Source: Porphyromonadaceae bacterium UBA7087 (GTDB lineage: Bacteria > Bacteroidota > Bacteroidia > Bacteroidales > Muribaculaceae). From it: DNA of 22,356 bases. Shown here piece after piece: positions 16,175-22,356 of this stretch. The notes under the pieces are model-generated. The model worked only from the letters and a program-made list of their open reading frames with translations, made no database searches and had not been told where the DNA came from. Each line of letters begins with the position of its first letter. Position 1 is the stretch's first letter. The stretch is taken from positions 1-22,356 of the forward strand of contig DKYZ01000026.1 of assembly GCA_002493515.1 (NCBI GenBank), written 5' to 3'. The position numbers were made by a program, and so were the translations under genes.

Positions 16175-16537
16175 CTATTTGCAGTGGAACGTATTGAAAT
16201 TCTCGATTGCCCAGCCGACAAGGCCCTCGATGTGCGGCATAAGACTTTTGCCGAGTTCTGTCAATGAGTATTCCACCTTAGGCGGAATCTCGGCATATAG
16301 TTTCCGTGACACAAGTCCGGCCGATTCAAGATTCTTCAGGGTGTCGGTAAGCACCTTAGGAGATATGTCAGGGATTGCCTTGCCCACCTCGTTAAACCTT
16401 GTCACCTCATTCTCCGACAGCACACACAAAACAAGAATCGACCACTTGCCCGAAAAGCGGGCGATGACATTTCTTATGGGACACGACTCGATGCCGGTAT
16501 ATTTTTTTAAATTTTCTTTGAGCTGTAACGCGTTCAT
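16175..16537 (-). CDS. HxlR-family transcriptional regulator
   Basis: A 120-residue winged-helix regulator of the HxlR/MarR-like type. Family marks are an N-terminal cysteine in SCPI, then FSGKWSILVLCVL, RFNEVGKAIPDISPKVLTDTLKNLESAGLVSR (recognition helix region) and KVEYSLTELGKSL (wing). HxlR proteins bind as dimers; several sense thiol or aldehyde stress through the N-terminal cysteine and control a neighbouring enzyme gene. I chose the ATG at 16537 over an in-frame TTG at 16546. It is divergent from the cupin gene at 16683, which is the likely target, and the shared region holds inverted repeats. The signal it senses is unknown. Confidence 0.9.
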   Translation of the reverse strand: MNALQLKENLKKYTGIESCPIRNVIARFSGKWSILVLCVLSENEVTRFNEVGKAIPDISPKVLTDTLKNLESAGLVSRKLYAEIPPKVEYSLTELGKSLMPHIEGLVGWAIENFNTFHCK

Positions 16538-16587
16538 AATCAGCAATTGCTTACTTCGAGGTAACTTTCTTTCGTATTCGTAACCTC

Positions 16588-16618
16588 TTGCTGGATAAGA
16601 ATTTAGATATTAACTTTG
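16588..16618 (+). promoter_or_regulatory. Promoter of the cupin gene
   Basis: TAACTTTG (16611-16618) is an exact -7 element. CTTG (16587-16590), 20 nt upstream, is one base off TTTG. The start site would be near 16625. The sequence TAACTTTGCA is repeated inverted at 16647-16656 in the opposing hxlR promoter. Confidence 0.65.
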
Positions 16619-16633
16619 CACTATCAAAACAAT

Positions 16634-16647
16634 AGCGGCTATCCGCT
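16634..16647. promoter_or_regulatory. Candidate HxlR operator between the two promoters
   Basis: AGCGG (16634-16638) and CCGCT (16643-16647) form an inverted repeat with a 4-bp spacer. An overlapping one is ATAGC-G-GCTAT (16632-16642). Both lie between the two -7 elements, where a dimeric repressor would block both start sites. Confidence 0.4.
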
Positions 16648-16648
16648 G

Positions 16649-16678
16649 CAAAGTTAAACATAAATACTGAAAAGCAAA
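16649..16678 (-). promoter_or_regulatory. Promoter of the HxlR gene, facing the cupin promoter
   Basis: On the minus strand TAACTTTG (16656-16649) is an exact -7 element, with TTTG (16678-16675) 18 nt upstream. It points towards the cupin promoter, so each transcript crosses the other's promoter. Confidence 0.55.
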
Positions 16679-16682
16679 AATT

Positions 16683-17093
16683 ATGAACGAAGTAAAAGTT
16701 CTCAACACCGGCGAAAAATTCGCCCACGTCTCAGTCGGAAGCCTCCAGGGCTTCGAGGGGAAACAGTTTGTTAAGGATGCAACGGGGGCCACATCGTGCG
16801 AGATTTCATTCGGCACACTCCCACAGGGGGAGGCTGTTCCGTTCTTCCACAGCCACAAGGAAAACGAGGAGAATTATATCATCCTCTCAGGAGCCGGTAA
16901 ATTCCAGGTCAATGGTGAGGTGTTCGACGTGGCCGAAGGCTCTGTGATCCGTGTCGCAACCAACTGCGACCGCAATCTAAAATGCACCTCGGAGACGCCA
17001 ATGACCTACATCTGCATACAGGCCAAGGAAGGCAGTCTCAGCGGCTACACCATGACCGACGCTGAGATTACCGAACGCGAAAACCTGCTGTAA
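16683..17093 (+). CDS. Small cupin-domain protein
   Basis: A 136-residue single-domain cupin. Motif 1 is HSHKENEENYIILSGAGKFQVNG (about 57-79), with the metal-binding histidines and glutamate in HSHKENEE; motif 2 is weaker (VAEGSVIRVATNCDRNL), without the usual second histidine. Small cupins of this type may be dioxygenases, isomerases or sugar- or metabolite-binding proteins; which one cannot be told. It is cytoplasmic (no signal peptide). It is divergent from the HxlR regulator, which probably controls it, a common arrangement for stress-inducible small enzymes. No second gene follows on the same strand. Confidence 0.85.
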   Translation: MNEVKVLNTGEKFAHVSVGSLQGFEGKQFVKDATGATSCEISFGTLPQGEAVPFFHSHKENEENYIILSGAGKFQVNGEVFDVAEGSVIRVATNCDRNLKCTSETPMTYICIQAKEGSLSGYTMTDAEITERENLL

Positions 17094-17161
17094 CAGGAAT
17101 CGAGGAATACAAGAAAACAAACAGCACCTCCGAGCTCGTCGCAATCGAGAGAAACGGAATG

Positions 17162-17180
17162 TGTCCTAAATTTGGGGACA
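17162..17180. other. Small hairpin before the minisatellite
   Basis: TGTCC (17162-17166) pairs with GGACA (17176-17180), with an extra T-G pair, around an AT-rich loop. It lies between the convergent cupin and outer-membrane genes, but no T-run follows. Its role is unclear. Confidence 0.3.
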
Positions 17181-17207
17181 GCTCGTACATCTTCAATCAA
17201 GTGGTTC

Positions 17208-17267
17208 GACTTAGGGGTTGACTTGTGCCCTGACTTGTGCCCTGACTTAGGGGTTGACTTAGGGGTT
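17208..17267 (+). repeat. Tandem 12-bp minisatellite, five units of two kinds
   Basis: Five contiguous 12-bp units all begin GACTT: type A (GACTTAGGGGTT) at 17208, 17244 and 17256, and type B (GACTTGTGCCCT) at 17220 and 17232, in the order A-B-B-A-A. A partial unit (GACAGG) follows. The tract is intergenic, between the 3' ends of two convergent genes. Copy number is likely to vary between strains. Confidence 0.9.
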
Positions 17268-17331
17268 GACAGGTCAGAAAGCCGACAAATAGGGAGAATT
17301 AACGTCAGAAGAATAGAACAAAGTCGTATAG

Positions 17332-19413
17332 CTACAATCTTTTCATTTCCGCTTCGGCAGCCGATGAGCCTTTGTATTTGCTCTTGCGCGGCTGGAAGTT
17401 GTAGATGATATTGAGCGCGACTCCCCTACGGTCATAGCTTTGGCGTTTGTCAACGAATACACCGTATGTGTTCATGGTCCAGTCATTGTTTGCAGTGTTG
17501 AATATATCGGTTGCAGACAGCTTGACTGTCAGCGACTTGTTGAGGAACGTCTTGTCCACCGATGCATCCATGGTGAACCATGAAGCGCCGAATCGGTTGG
17601 TATGCATATCGCCCTGTGAACTGCCGCTGATGTTGGCTGTAATCATCCAGCCTTTCGGCAATGAGAAGGTATTGTCGAAGTAATACGAGAAAATGGGCTT
17701 GTCATATCTCGTTCCGTCAAGGTTGAGCCATTGGCGGTACATGCCGAGGGTTATATTGGGAGTCCACCGGCGTATGGGCTGACTCCAGACGAGGTAGAGA
17801 TTCAATGCCGAGACATCGATATTTACCGGGTGCATGAGCAACTGGAGATTATCGGCAGGATATAACTGCTTTACAAAAGCGTAGGTATCAAGTGCACGAG
17901 TGTAATCTGCCTGAAACATAAAGCCTTTACACATGCAAAACAGCTGCAAGTCGTGCATCTTCTCGTCGTGCAGTCCGGGATTGCCACCCTCGATTTGGTG
18001 CAAGCCCGTGTAACTGAGGGATCCTGTAAGCTGTGAATATGAAGGCCTGACTGTCGCCATCTTATAGCTGAGGCTTATCTGCGACTCTTCGTTGAAAGAA
18101 TAGCCGAGTGACAGGTCAGGTGTAAGCAGGTGATCGCGGCGGCTGACATCCTCATCGCGTTTGCCGTTTACCTTGAAGTCATAATCTACATACTCATATC
18201 TTGCCCCCGCCGAGAGGGAGAATTTGCCGAACATACGTGCCCATGAAGCGAACAGAGCAGCGGAAGTCTGACGCGCATCGGTCAGCGATGATGGGATATA
18301 TTCGCTGACGGCATTGTTGAGCATACGGTAATCGAGAGTGGTATGCGTATAGCTGTCCTGCGTTCCGACGGTAAAATCGCCATTCCATAGTGGAAAATTC
18401 AGATACAGCTTCCCAGCCCAAAGGGTCGAAGTACGTTCATCGGTCGAGTTCACTGCCGGATTGGAGGATTCAGGATAGGTGGTCGCGACGGAATTGCTCT
18501 CTTTTGACCGGCGGAAATCGCCGTCGAAGTGAAGGAGATACCTGTCGGCAAAAGTGTTCTCATAATAGAGAGAAGCGAGGTGGCTGTGAGATCTGGTATG
18601 CTTGTCTATATTACTGCTGATTGCCGGGACATCGTCAAGCCATTCGCTGCCCGTGTTATTAAAACCGCCGCGTTCAGGATTGTAACGGTAGTATGCGCCA
18701 AACGACTGGGAGCCACCGGCATAATTGAATCCTACCTTGACAACGCCTGTGGTAGTCGGGTATGTGTTATGCTGGGAACTGCCGACAGTCGTTACGCGGC
18801 CATTGTAAACGAGAGTATTGGTAGTTGCCCCCTTTGAGAGCGAGTTGTTATGGTTTATCGTTCCGTTGGCAAAGAACTCCCATCTACCGGCTCGGTAACT
18901 TAGGCTGAGGTAATCCATAACCGACCATTTGCGGCGTCGTTGAAGTTGGAATTGATCGGTGAACGACAGCCCTTGCACAAAGTTGCGCCGTGTCGTGATT
19001 TTAAGTACTGCCCCTGTTGTACTGGCGTAAGCGGCTCCGGGAGCCATAAGCAATTCCACTTTCTTCAGATTGGAAGAAAGCAACTGCTGCAGCTCCTGCC
19101 CGTCGCGCATCGGTCGCCCGTCGATATAGATCTCGATATTGCTCTTGCCGATGACACTGACGGCATTGTCCTGTACCTTTATCATAGGCAACTGAGCCAG
19201 CACATCGAGAGCGTTGCCGAGGTCGGCAAGATTTGTGCCGGGGATTGTTGAGACGAGTGTCGAGCCGACAAGTTTGGTTGCCGGTTGCTTCGCCGTGACA
19301 ACAATTTCCTGAAGTTCGCGCGTCAGACTGTCGGAAGCCTCAACGTTCTGCGCGTGCCCTCTATCTGCGATGAGAAAGAGGGCCATAATTGACAATGTAA
19401 TTTTAGTTTTCAT
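17332..19413 (-). CDS. Outer-membrane beta-barrel receptor (OMP_b-brl_3/TonB-dependent type)
   Basis: A 693-residue outer-membrane protein. The ATG at 19413 is chosen over an in-frame TTG at 19434, since it starts the signal peptide MKTKITLSIMALFLIADRGH. A TonB-box-like stretch (LQEIVVTAK) leads into a plug domain (about residues 35-135, with IEIYIDGRPMRDGQELQQLL and VELLMAPGAAYAS...AVLKITT). The rest is beta-barrel with alternating aromatic strands. The family belongs to the TonB-dependent receptors, but the usual N-terminal carboxypeptidase-like domain is missing: only ~12 residues separate the signal peptide from the TonB box. There is no SusD partner, so glycan import of the SusCD type is unlikely; a metal, siderophore or peptide is possible. 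It lies downstream of a membrane-bound regulator and has an operator-like site in front. Confidence 0.85.
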   Translation of the reverse strand: MKTKITLSIMALFLIADRGHAQNVEASDSLTRELQEIVVTAKQPATKLVGSTLVSTIPGTNLADLGNALDVLAQLPMIKVQDNAVSVIGKSNIEIYIDGRPMRDGQELQQLLSSNLKKVELLMAPGAAYASTTGAVLKITTRRNFVQGLSFTDQFQLQRRRKWSVMDYLSLSYRAGRWEFFANGTINHNNSLSKGATTNTLVYNGRVTTVGSSQHNTYPTTTGVVKVGFNYAGGSQSFGAYYRYNPERGGFNNTGSEWLDDVPAISSNIDKHTRSHSHLASLYYENTFADRYLLHFDGDFRRSKESNSVATTYPESSNPAVNSTDERTSTLWAGKLYLNFPLWNGDFTVGTQDSYTHTTLDYRMLNNAVSEYIPSSLTDARQTSAALFASWARMFGKFSLSAGARYEYVDYDFKVNGKRDEDVSRRDHLLTPDLSLGYSFNEESQISLSYKMATVRPSYSQLTGSLSYTGLHQIEGGNPGLHDEKMHDLQLFCMCKGFMFQADYTRALDTYAFVKQLYPADNLQLLMHPVNIDVSALNLYLVWSQPIRRWTPNITLGMYRQWLNLDGTRYDKPIFSYYFDNTFSLPKGWMITANISGSSQGDMHTNRFGASWFTMDASVDKTFLNKSLTVKLSATDIFNTANNDWTMNTYGVFVDKRQSYDRRGVALNIIYNFQPRKSKYKGSSAAEAEMKRL

Positions 19414-19438
19414 GCTTTGCGAATTTTTCTGCAAAGCA
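19413..19438 (-). promoter_or_regulatory. Hairpin abutting the start codon of the barrel gene
   Basis: A perfect 8-bp inverted repeat (TGCTTTGC/GCAAAGCA, 10-nt loop). In the minus-strand transcript its 3' arm ends at the first base of the ATG. It could limit ribosome access or stabilise the leader. Confidence 0.5.
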
Positions 19439-19465
19439 AGTAAAAACGCAGCATTCGGGCTTAAA

Positions 19466-19498
19466 AATTTGTCTGACTTTTATCTGACAAATTCTGAC
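19466..19498 (-). promoter_or_regulatory. Operator-like repeats upstream of the barrel gene
   Basis: TCTGAC occurs three times on the plus strand (19472, 19483, 19493), spaced 11 and 10 bp, about one helical turn. An overlapping dyad, AATTTGTC (19466-19473) and GACAAATT (19486-19493), has a 12-bp spacer. It sits 53 bp before the barrel start, next to the regulator gene, and no consensus TAnnTTTG promoter is seen nearby, which fits activator-dependent expression. OmpR-type winged helices typically bind direct repeats spaced this way. Confidence 0.55.
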
Positions 19499-19509
19499 AA
19501 TGCTGTATA

Positions 19510-20337
19510 TCAGCTATTTACCCGAAGTTCGTAAGAATCGCTCCGGTTGCACACAATCTCCATATTGACCTCGGCAAGAGCATTCTTTGTGCGCCTGACA
19601 AGAGTGTAGAGCGATTCCTCCGCATTGCTTTTATTACCCCAGAGAGTCTCGCACAAAACCCTTTTATCAACTTTCATATTGGGTGCATCGAGAAGCATCT
19701 GGGCGAACCTCCGCTGCATTGGGGTAAGCTTGACGCCGTCAAGCGATGGCGCTGCGGGGACGGCAATCAGTCCGGTTTCGGCGGTCTCGGATTCCCTTCT
19801 TCTCCAAACAAACATCCCAGCCATTGAGAGAACAGAAAGAGAAAGGAGGATACCGGGCAATGTCTGGTCCGAAGCGCTGAACACGGATGCCATGGAACAG
19901 TCGGCAAAACCCTGGACCTGTATTGCAGTCCCCTCGGCTGCGTGCTGCGGCATGAGCATTATGGAGTCCGATACTATTTTGTTTCCTCCGATTTTATGAT
20001 ACGACTTCTTTTTATCCACCAAAGCAAGAGTGAAGTATGCCTCGTCTTTGAGGGAGGGGATTCTGAAATTGACATCCGACGCCTGATAAATCAGCGGTTT
20101 GTGGGTCGTTTCATACATTTGCCGTATTGCCGCCACAGTGTCAGGGCGAGTCCAAAGCTCACTGTTCTCATCAGCCAACGCGAACATCGCGTCATTAAGA
20201 TCGTTCGCGATGTCCTGCTTGGCATTTGAGTAGGAGAGGCAACAGGTAATTACCGACGCTAACATAAATGCCAACGGAACGAACATCCCATAACGAAGAG
20301 CTGACCCTGTATTGGCTGTTGGTTTATCTTTCTTCAT
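19510..20337 (-). CDS. Membrane-anchored winged-helix regulator with periplasmic sensor domain
   Basis: A 275-residue protein with a short cytoplasmic start, membrane segment 1 (about 15-36), a periplasmic domain (about 37-157), membrane segment 2 (about 158-177, followed by RRR) and a cytoplasmic C-terminal OmpR/PhoB-type winged helix (about 200-275: LTPMQRRFAQMLLDAP...LCETLWG...LYTLVRRTKNAL...SYELRV). There is no receiver or kinase domain, so it would be a one-component sensor like ToxR/CadC, but with the DNA-binding domain at the C-terminus and two membrane passes. It overlaps the PH-domain gene by 14 nt and lies 96 bp from the barrel gene, which is the natural target. Signal unknown. The winged helix is clear; membrane topology is deduced from hydrophobicity and positive residues. 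Confidence 0.8.
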   Translation of the reverse strand: MKKDKPTANTGSALRYGMFVPLAFMLASVITCCLSYSNAKQDIANDLNDAMFALADENSELWTRPDTVAAIRQMYETTHKPLIYQASDVNFRIPSLKDEAYFTLALVDKKKSYHKIGGNKIVSDSIMLMPQHAAEGTAIQVQGFADCSMASVFSASDQTLPGILLSLSVLSMAGMFVWRRRESETAETGLIAVPAAPSLDGVKLTPMQRRFAQMLLDAPNMKVDKRVLCETLWGNKSNAEESLYTLVRRTKNALAEVNMEIVCNRSDSYELRVNS

Positions 20338-20818
20338 AAGGTTTCAATTTATTTATAGCCTCGACCGTTTCGGGGGCATCCTTACAGCCGAGCATGTATT
20401 TGCGACCATCTTTGAGGGTTACGAGGAAACAGTCGGAGGCTTTGCCGTAATATGCGAAATATTTGCCGAGGTCTGCTTCCTTGAACCAGCCGTACCAGCC
20501 GAACCAGCCGCCGCTACCGCAGATTCTCTTTGCGCCCATCGTCGGAGAGCACAGCCTAACTTCCGCAATCTCTGTCAATGGAATTGATTTGATTTTCAGC
20601 GGTCTGTTGATATTCAAGCTTTTATTGTCCAAAGAAACGGATAGCGGCATGTAGCATAAGGCAGGCAGCACCAATACTGCAACAGCCACTCCCCATATCC
20701 ATACGGCTGTATTATTGTTCGGAATTTTTACCGTGCAAACAAATATGCCACATATGAAGGCAAATGTCAGCAATGTTATTATCCAGCAATATGAACTAAG
20801 TTCCACCCTCTTTTTCAT
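20324..20818 (-). CDS. Membrane protein with bacterial PH domain
   Basis: A 164-residue protein with two membrane segments near the N-terminus (about 9-29 and 37-57), then a cytoplasmic domain resembling bacterial PH domains: SVSLDNKSLNINRPLKIKSIPLTEIAEV, a glycine/aromatic loop (GSGGWFGWYGWF) and FLVTLKDGRKYMLGC. Such proteins are common in Bacteroidales and mostly uncharacterised; they are thought to act as membrane scaffolds. Its 3' end overlaps the regulator gene by 14 nt, so the two are co-expressed, and it may modulate the regulator. It starts one nucleotide after the stop of the decayed gene upstream. Confidence 0.75.
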   Translation of the reverse strand: MKKRVELSSYCWIITLLTFAFICGIFVCTVKIPNNNTAVWIWGVAVAVLVLPALCYMPLSVSLDNKSLNINRPLKIKSIPLTEIAEVRLCSPTMGAKRICGSGGWFGWYGWFKEADLGKYFAYYGKASDCFLVTLKDGRKYMLGCKDAPETVEAINKLKPYEER

Positions 20819-20819
20819 T

Positions 20820-21114
20820 TCAGTAATTTTCTGTAATTGTCACTGCATTTTTATGCGCATATGTTCCACCATAACGCCCTGATTTAGCAATTATACCACT
20901 GGAATTTGTCGCATCCGTCCATTTCTTTGGAGAGAACGTAAATGCGTTCAGCCCAGCCTGACCGTAAGTCGTGGAAACAGAATTGGCAAAATCTTTCGCC
21001 ACATATAAACGCGAGTGATATAGCCCGAGGATAATCCTGTTCCTTCTTTTTAGCACTTGCGCCAAGAAAGAGACAAAGAAGAACTGATACTATGATAAGC
21101 CGGTTTGTTTCCAT
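20820..21114 (-). pseudogene. Decayed small gene with KilA-N domain remnant
   Basis: Two overlapping minus-strand frames each make partial sense. From the ATG at 21114 one frame gives a signal-peptide-like start (METNRLIIVSVLLCLFLGAS) and then meaningless sequence up to a stop at 20884. A second frame, shifted by +1, gives YGQAGLNAFTFSPKKW...SGIIAKSGRYGGTYAHK, which matches the core of the KilA-N DNA-binding domain of phages and mobile elements, but stops where the AHKDIAFEFASWIS part should follow. The second frame ends 1 nt before the PH gene. I read this as a truncated, frameshifted remnant, perhaps fused to the leader of another gene. Not a functional KilA-N protein. Confidence 0.6.
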
Positions 21115-21136
21115 TTCTATAAAATGTTGTGGAGCG

Positions 21137-21162
21137 GTCGAAACCTTTCGACTGCAAATTTA
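21137..21162 (-). promoter_or_regulatory. Promoter and inverted repeat upstream of the remnant-PH-regulator operon
   Basis: On the minus strand TAAATTTG (21162-21155) is an exact -7 element; the -33 is weak. A 7-bp inverted repeat (GTCGAAA/TTTCGAC, 2-nt spacer, 21137-21152) lies across the expected start site, as an operator would. It probably drives the PH-domain and regulator genes through the remnant. Confidence 0.5.
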
Positions 21163-21205
21163 GCCAAAATCTCTGAAATCCAAGCCATAATCAACGAAAA
21201 ATTAG

Positions 21206-21213
21206 TAACTTTG
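21206..21213 (+). promoter_or_regulatory. -7 element of the DUF1016 gene
   Basis: TAACTTTG matches the -7 consensus exactly, 19 nt before the ATG at 21233. No clear TTTG is present at -33. Confidence 0.5.
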
Positions 21214-21232
21214 CAGTCTAATACGTGCAGAA

Positions 21233-22356
21233 ATGACAATTACAGAGGAACATATACCGAAGACTCTGGAATCGAGACTATATGACGACGTGTGTGCCAT
21301 CATTGAAGACACCCGCTATCGTGTGGCTGTATATGTCAATTCCGAGGCCTGTCGAATGAACTGGCAGGTAGGTATGCGAATCAAGGAGGATGTGTTGCAC
21401 AATGCCCGCGCAGAATATGGCAAACAGATTGTGAAACAGCTTGCTGAGAGACTTGTCAAGAGATATGGCAGTGGATGGGGATTCAAGAAGCTACAACATT
21501 GTCTACGCGCTGCGTATACTTTTTCGGAGGCTGAGATTGACTACGCGGTGCGTAGACAATTGAGTTGGACTCATCTGCGCTCCCTGATGTTCGTCTAGGA
21601 CGAACTTGCTCGCAAATTTTATATGGAGATGTGTCGGTTGGAGAAATGGTCGACCCGCACTCTTGATGAGAAAATAGATTCGCAACTCTACGAGCGTACC
21701 GCCATAAGTCGCAGACCTGAAGAAATCATCAAGGCCGAACTTGACACGATGAAGGATACCGACCGCATACATCCTGACCTTGTATTCAGGAGCAGTTATT
21801 TATTTCCTTGACCTCGTTGGACTGCCTGACGTATTCAGCGAGAGCGACCTCGAAACCGCTATCCTAAACCAGATACAGCTATTCATAAAGGAGTTCGGTT
21901 CTGACTTTGCTTTTGTTGACCGTCAGAAAAGGATTCCGGTTGACGGCACCGTCTATAAGCTTGATTTGTTATTCTATCACAGAGGATTACACCGGTTGGT
22001 AGCGATTGATTTGAAATTGGGACGCTTCAAACCGGAACATGAAGGACAAATGTTGTTGTATCTGCGCTACCTCAACCGCAATGACCGCAGGGAGGGAGAA
22101 GAAGCACCCATAGGTCTTATCCTATGCTCCGAAGGAAACACAGAACATATCGAATATCTGATGCTCGAAGAGGATTCTCCGGTAAAGGTAGCCCAATATT
22201 ACACAAAACTGCCTGACAAGAAACTCCTTTCCGAAAAACTGCAAAGAGCTATCGCCATCGCCAAGGAGTATCAACGAAACAAAGAAATTTGCAAGGGAGA
22301 GCAGCCAGAAGAGTACATTGTTAGTACATCAAACATAGCACATGACATTTTTAAGT
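21233..22356 (+). pseudogene. DUF1016 (YhcG-type) PDDEXK nuclease, broken and cut by the window edge
   Basis: The reading frame begins as a DUF1016 N-terminal domain (ESRLYDDVCAIIEDTR..VAVYVN, MNWQVGMRIKEDVL, AEYGKQIVKQLAERL, QLSWTHLRSLMFV). It is interrupted by an in-frame TAG at 21596-21598, resumes directly (DELARKFYMEMCRLEKWSTRTL...ELDTMKDTDRIHPDLVFRSSY), then shifts frame at 21797-21806, where TTAT is duplicated. Removing four bases restores SSYFLD. From 21807 the third piece is open to the end of the window and carries the nuclease core: KLDLLFYH (metal-binding D), VAIDLKLG (DxK) and EHEGQMLLYLRYL. Such proteins are standalone, restriction-like nucleases of uncertain role. Its promoter survives. 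Two independent lesions make it very likely inactive. The 3' end is outside the window. Confidence 0.85.

Noticed and set aside
17100..17219. Open frame after the cupin gene (IEEYKKTNSTSELVAIER...)
   Set aside because: It looks protein-like but has no start codon upstream and is only about 40 codons long, which is within chance. It could be a scrap of a lost gene.
17172..17408. Small plus-strand protein with DLGV/DLCP repeats
   Set aside because: It starts on TTG with no promoter, the repeats are simply the translated 12-bp minisatellite, and it runs antisense into the barrel gene.
21030..21070. Programmed frameshift at the A-rich run in the KilA-N remnant
   Set aside because: The run would favour a -1 slip, but the second frame needs +1, and the KilA-N domain is truncated in any case.
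21596..21598. Stop-codon read-through or TAG recoding in the DUF1016 gene
   Set aside because: Other genes in the window use TAG as a normal stop (for example the DnaC-like and barrel genes), and a second, frameshifting lesion follows downstream.

Overview
The window looks like chromosomal DNA from a Bacteroidales bacterium, most likely a gut member of the Muribaculaceae/Bacteroides type. The reasons are the promoter style (TTTG about 20 nt before TAnnTTTG, seen at least seven times), A-rich leaders instead of Shine-Dalgarno sites, and the protein families present (OMP_b-brl_3 outer-membrane barrels, BspA-type leucine-rich repeats, DUF4373, GH43, KilA-N and DUF1016 remnants). The assignment is inferred from families and signals, not from a database match.

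Layout. 1-2.8 kb, minus strand: a secreted protein of unknown function, then a two-gene DUF4373/DnaC-like replication module lying between two near-identical hairpin repeats. 2.8-6.6 kb, plus strand: a GH43 glycosidase, then three genes coupled by stop/start overlaps (metallophosphoesterase, a paralogue of the first secreted protein, and PgeF). 6.6-13.5 kb, plus strand: one operon of sbcD, sbcC and an LtaS-like membrane phosphotransferase, from a good promoter. 13.5-13.9 kb: a gene-free stretch that folds into an elaborate, apparently independent RNA with its own promoter and U-run end; this is the most interesting item here. 13.9-16.1 kb: a BspA-like leucine-rich repeat surface protein with a strong terminator. 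16.2-17.1 kb: an HxlR regulator and a cupin protein, divergent, with face-to-face promoters. 17.1-17.3 kb: a 12-bp minisatellite. 17.3-20.8 kb, minus strand: a PH-domain membrane protein and a membrane-anchored winged-helix regulator, followed by an outer-membrane barrel gene with an operator-like site in front of it. 20.8-22.4 kb: two decayed genes, a KilA-N remnant and a DUF1016/PDDEXK nuclease with a nonsense codon and a 4-bp duplication; the second runs off the end.

How the genes may work together. SbcC and SbcD form the Mre11/Rad50-like hairpin nuclease, and the envelope phosphotransferase is co-transcribed with them. PgeF edits peptidoglycan precursors and sits with a secreted protein of unknown role. 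The PH protein, winged-helix regulator and barrel look like a self-contained envelope-sensing unit: a periplasmic sensor domain joined through the membrane to a DNA-binding domain, with repeated TCTGAC elements ahead of the barrel gene. The decayed genes at the right edge suggest an accessory region that is eroding.
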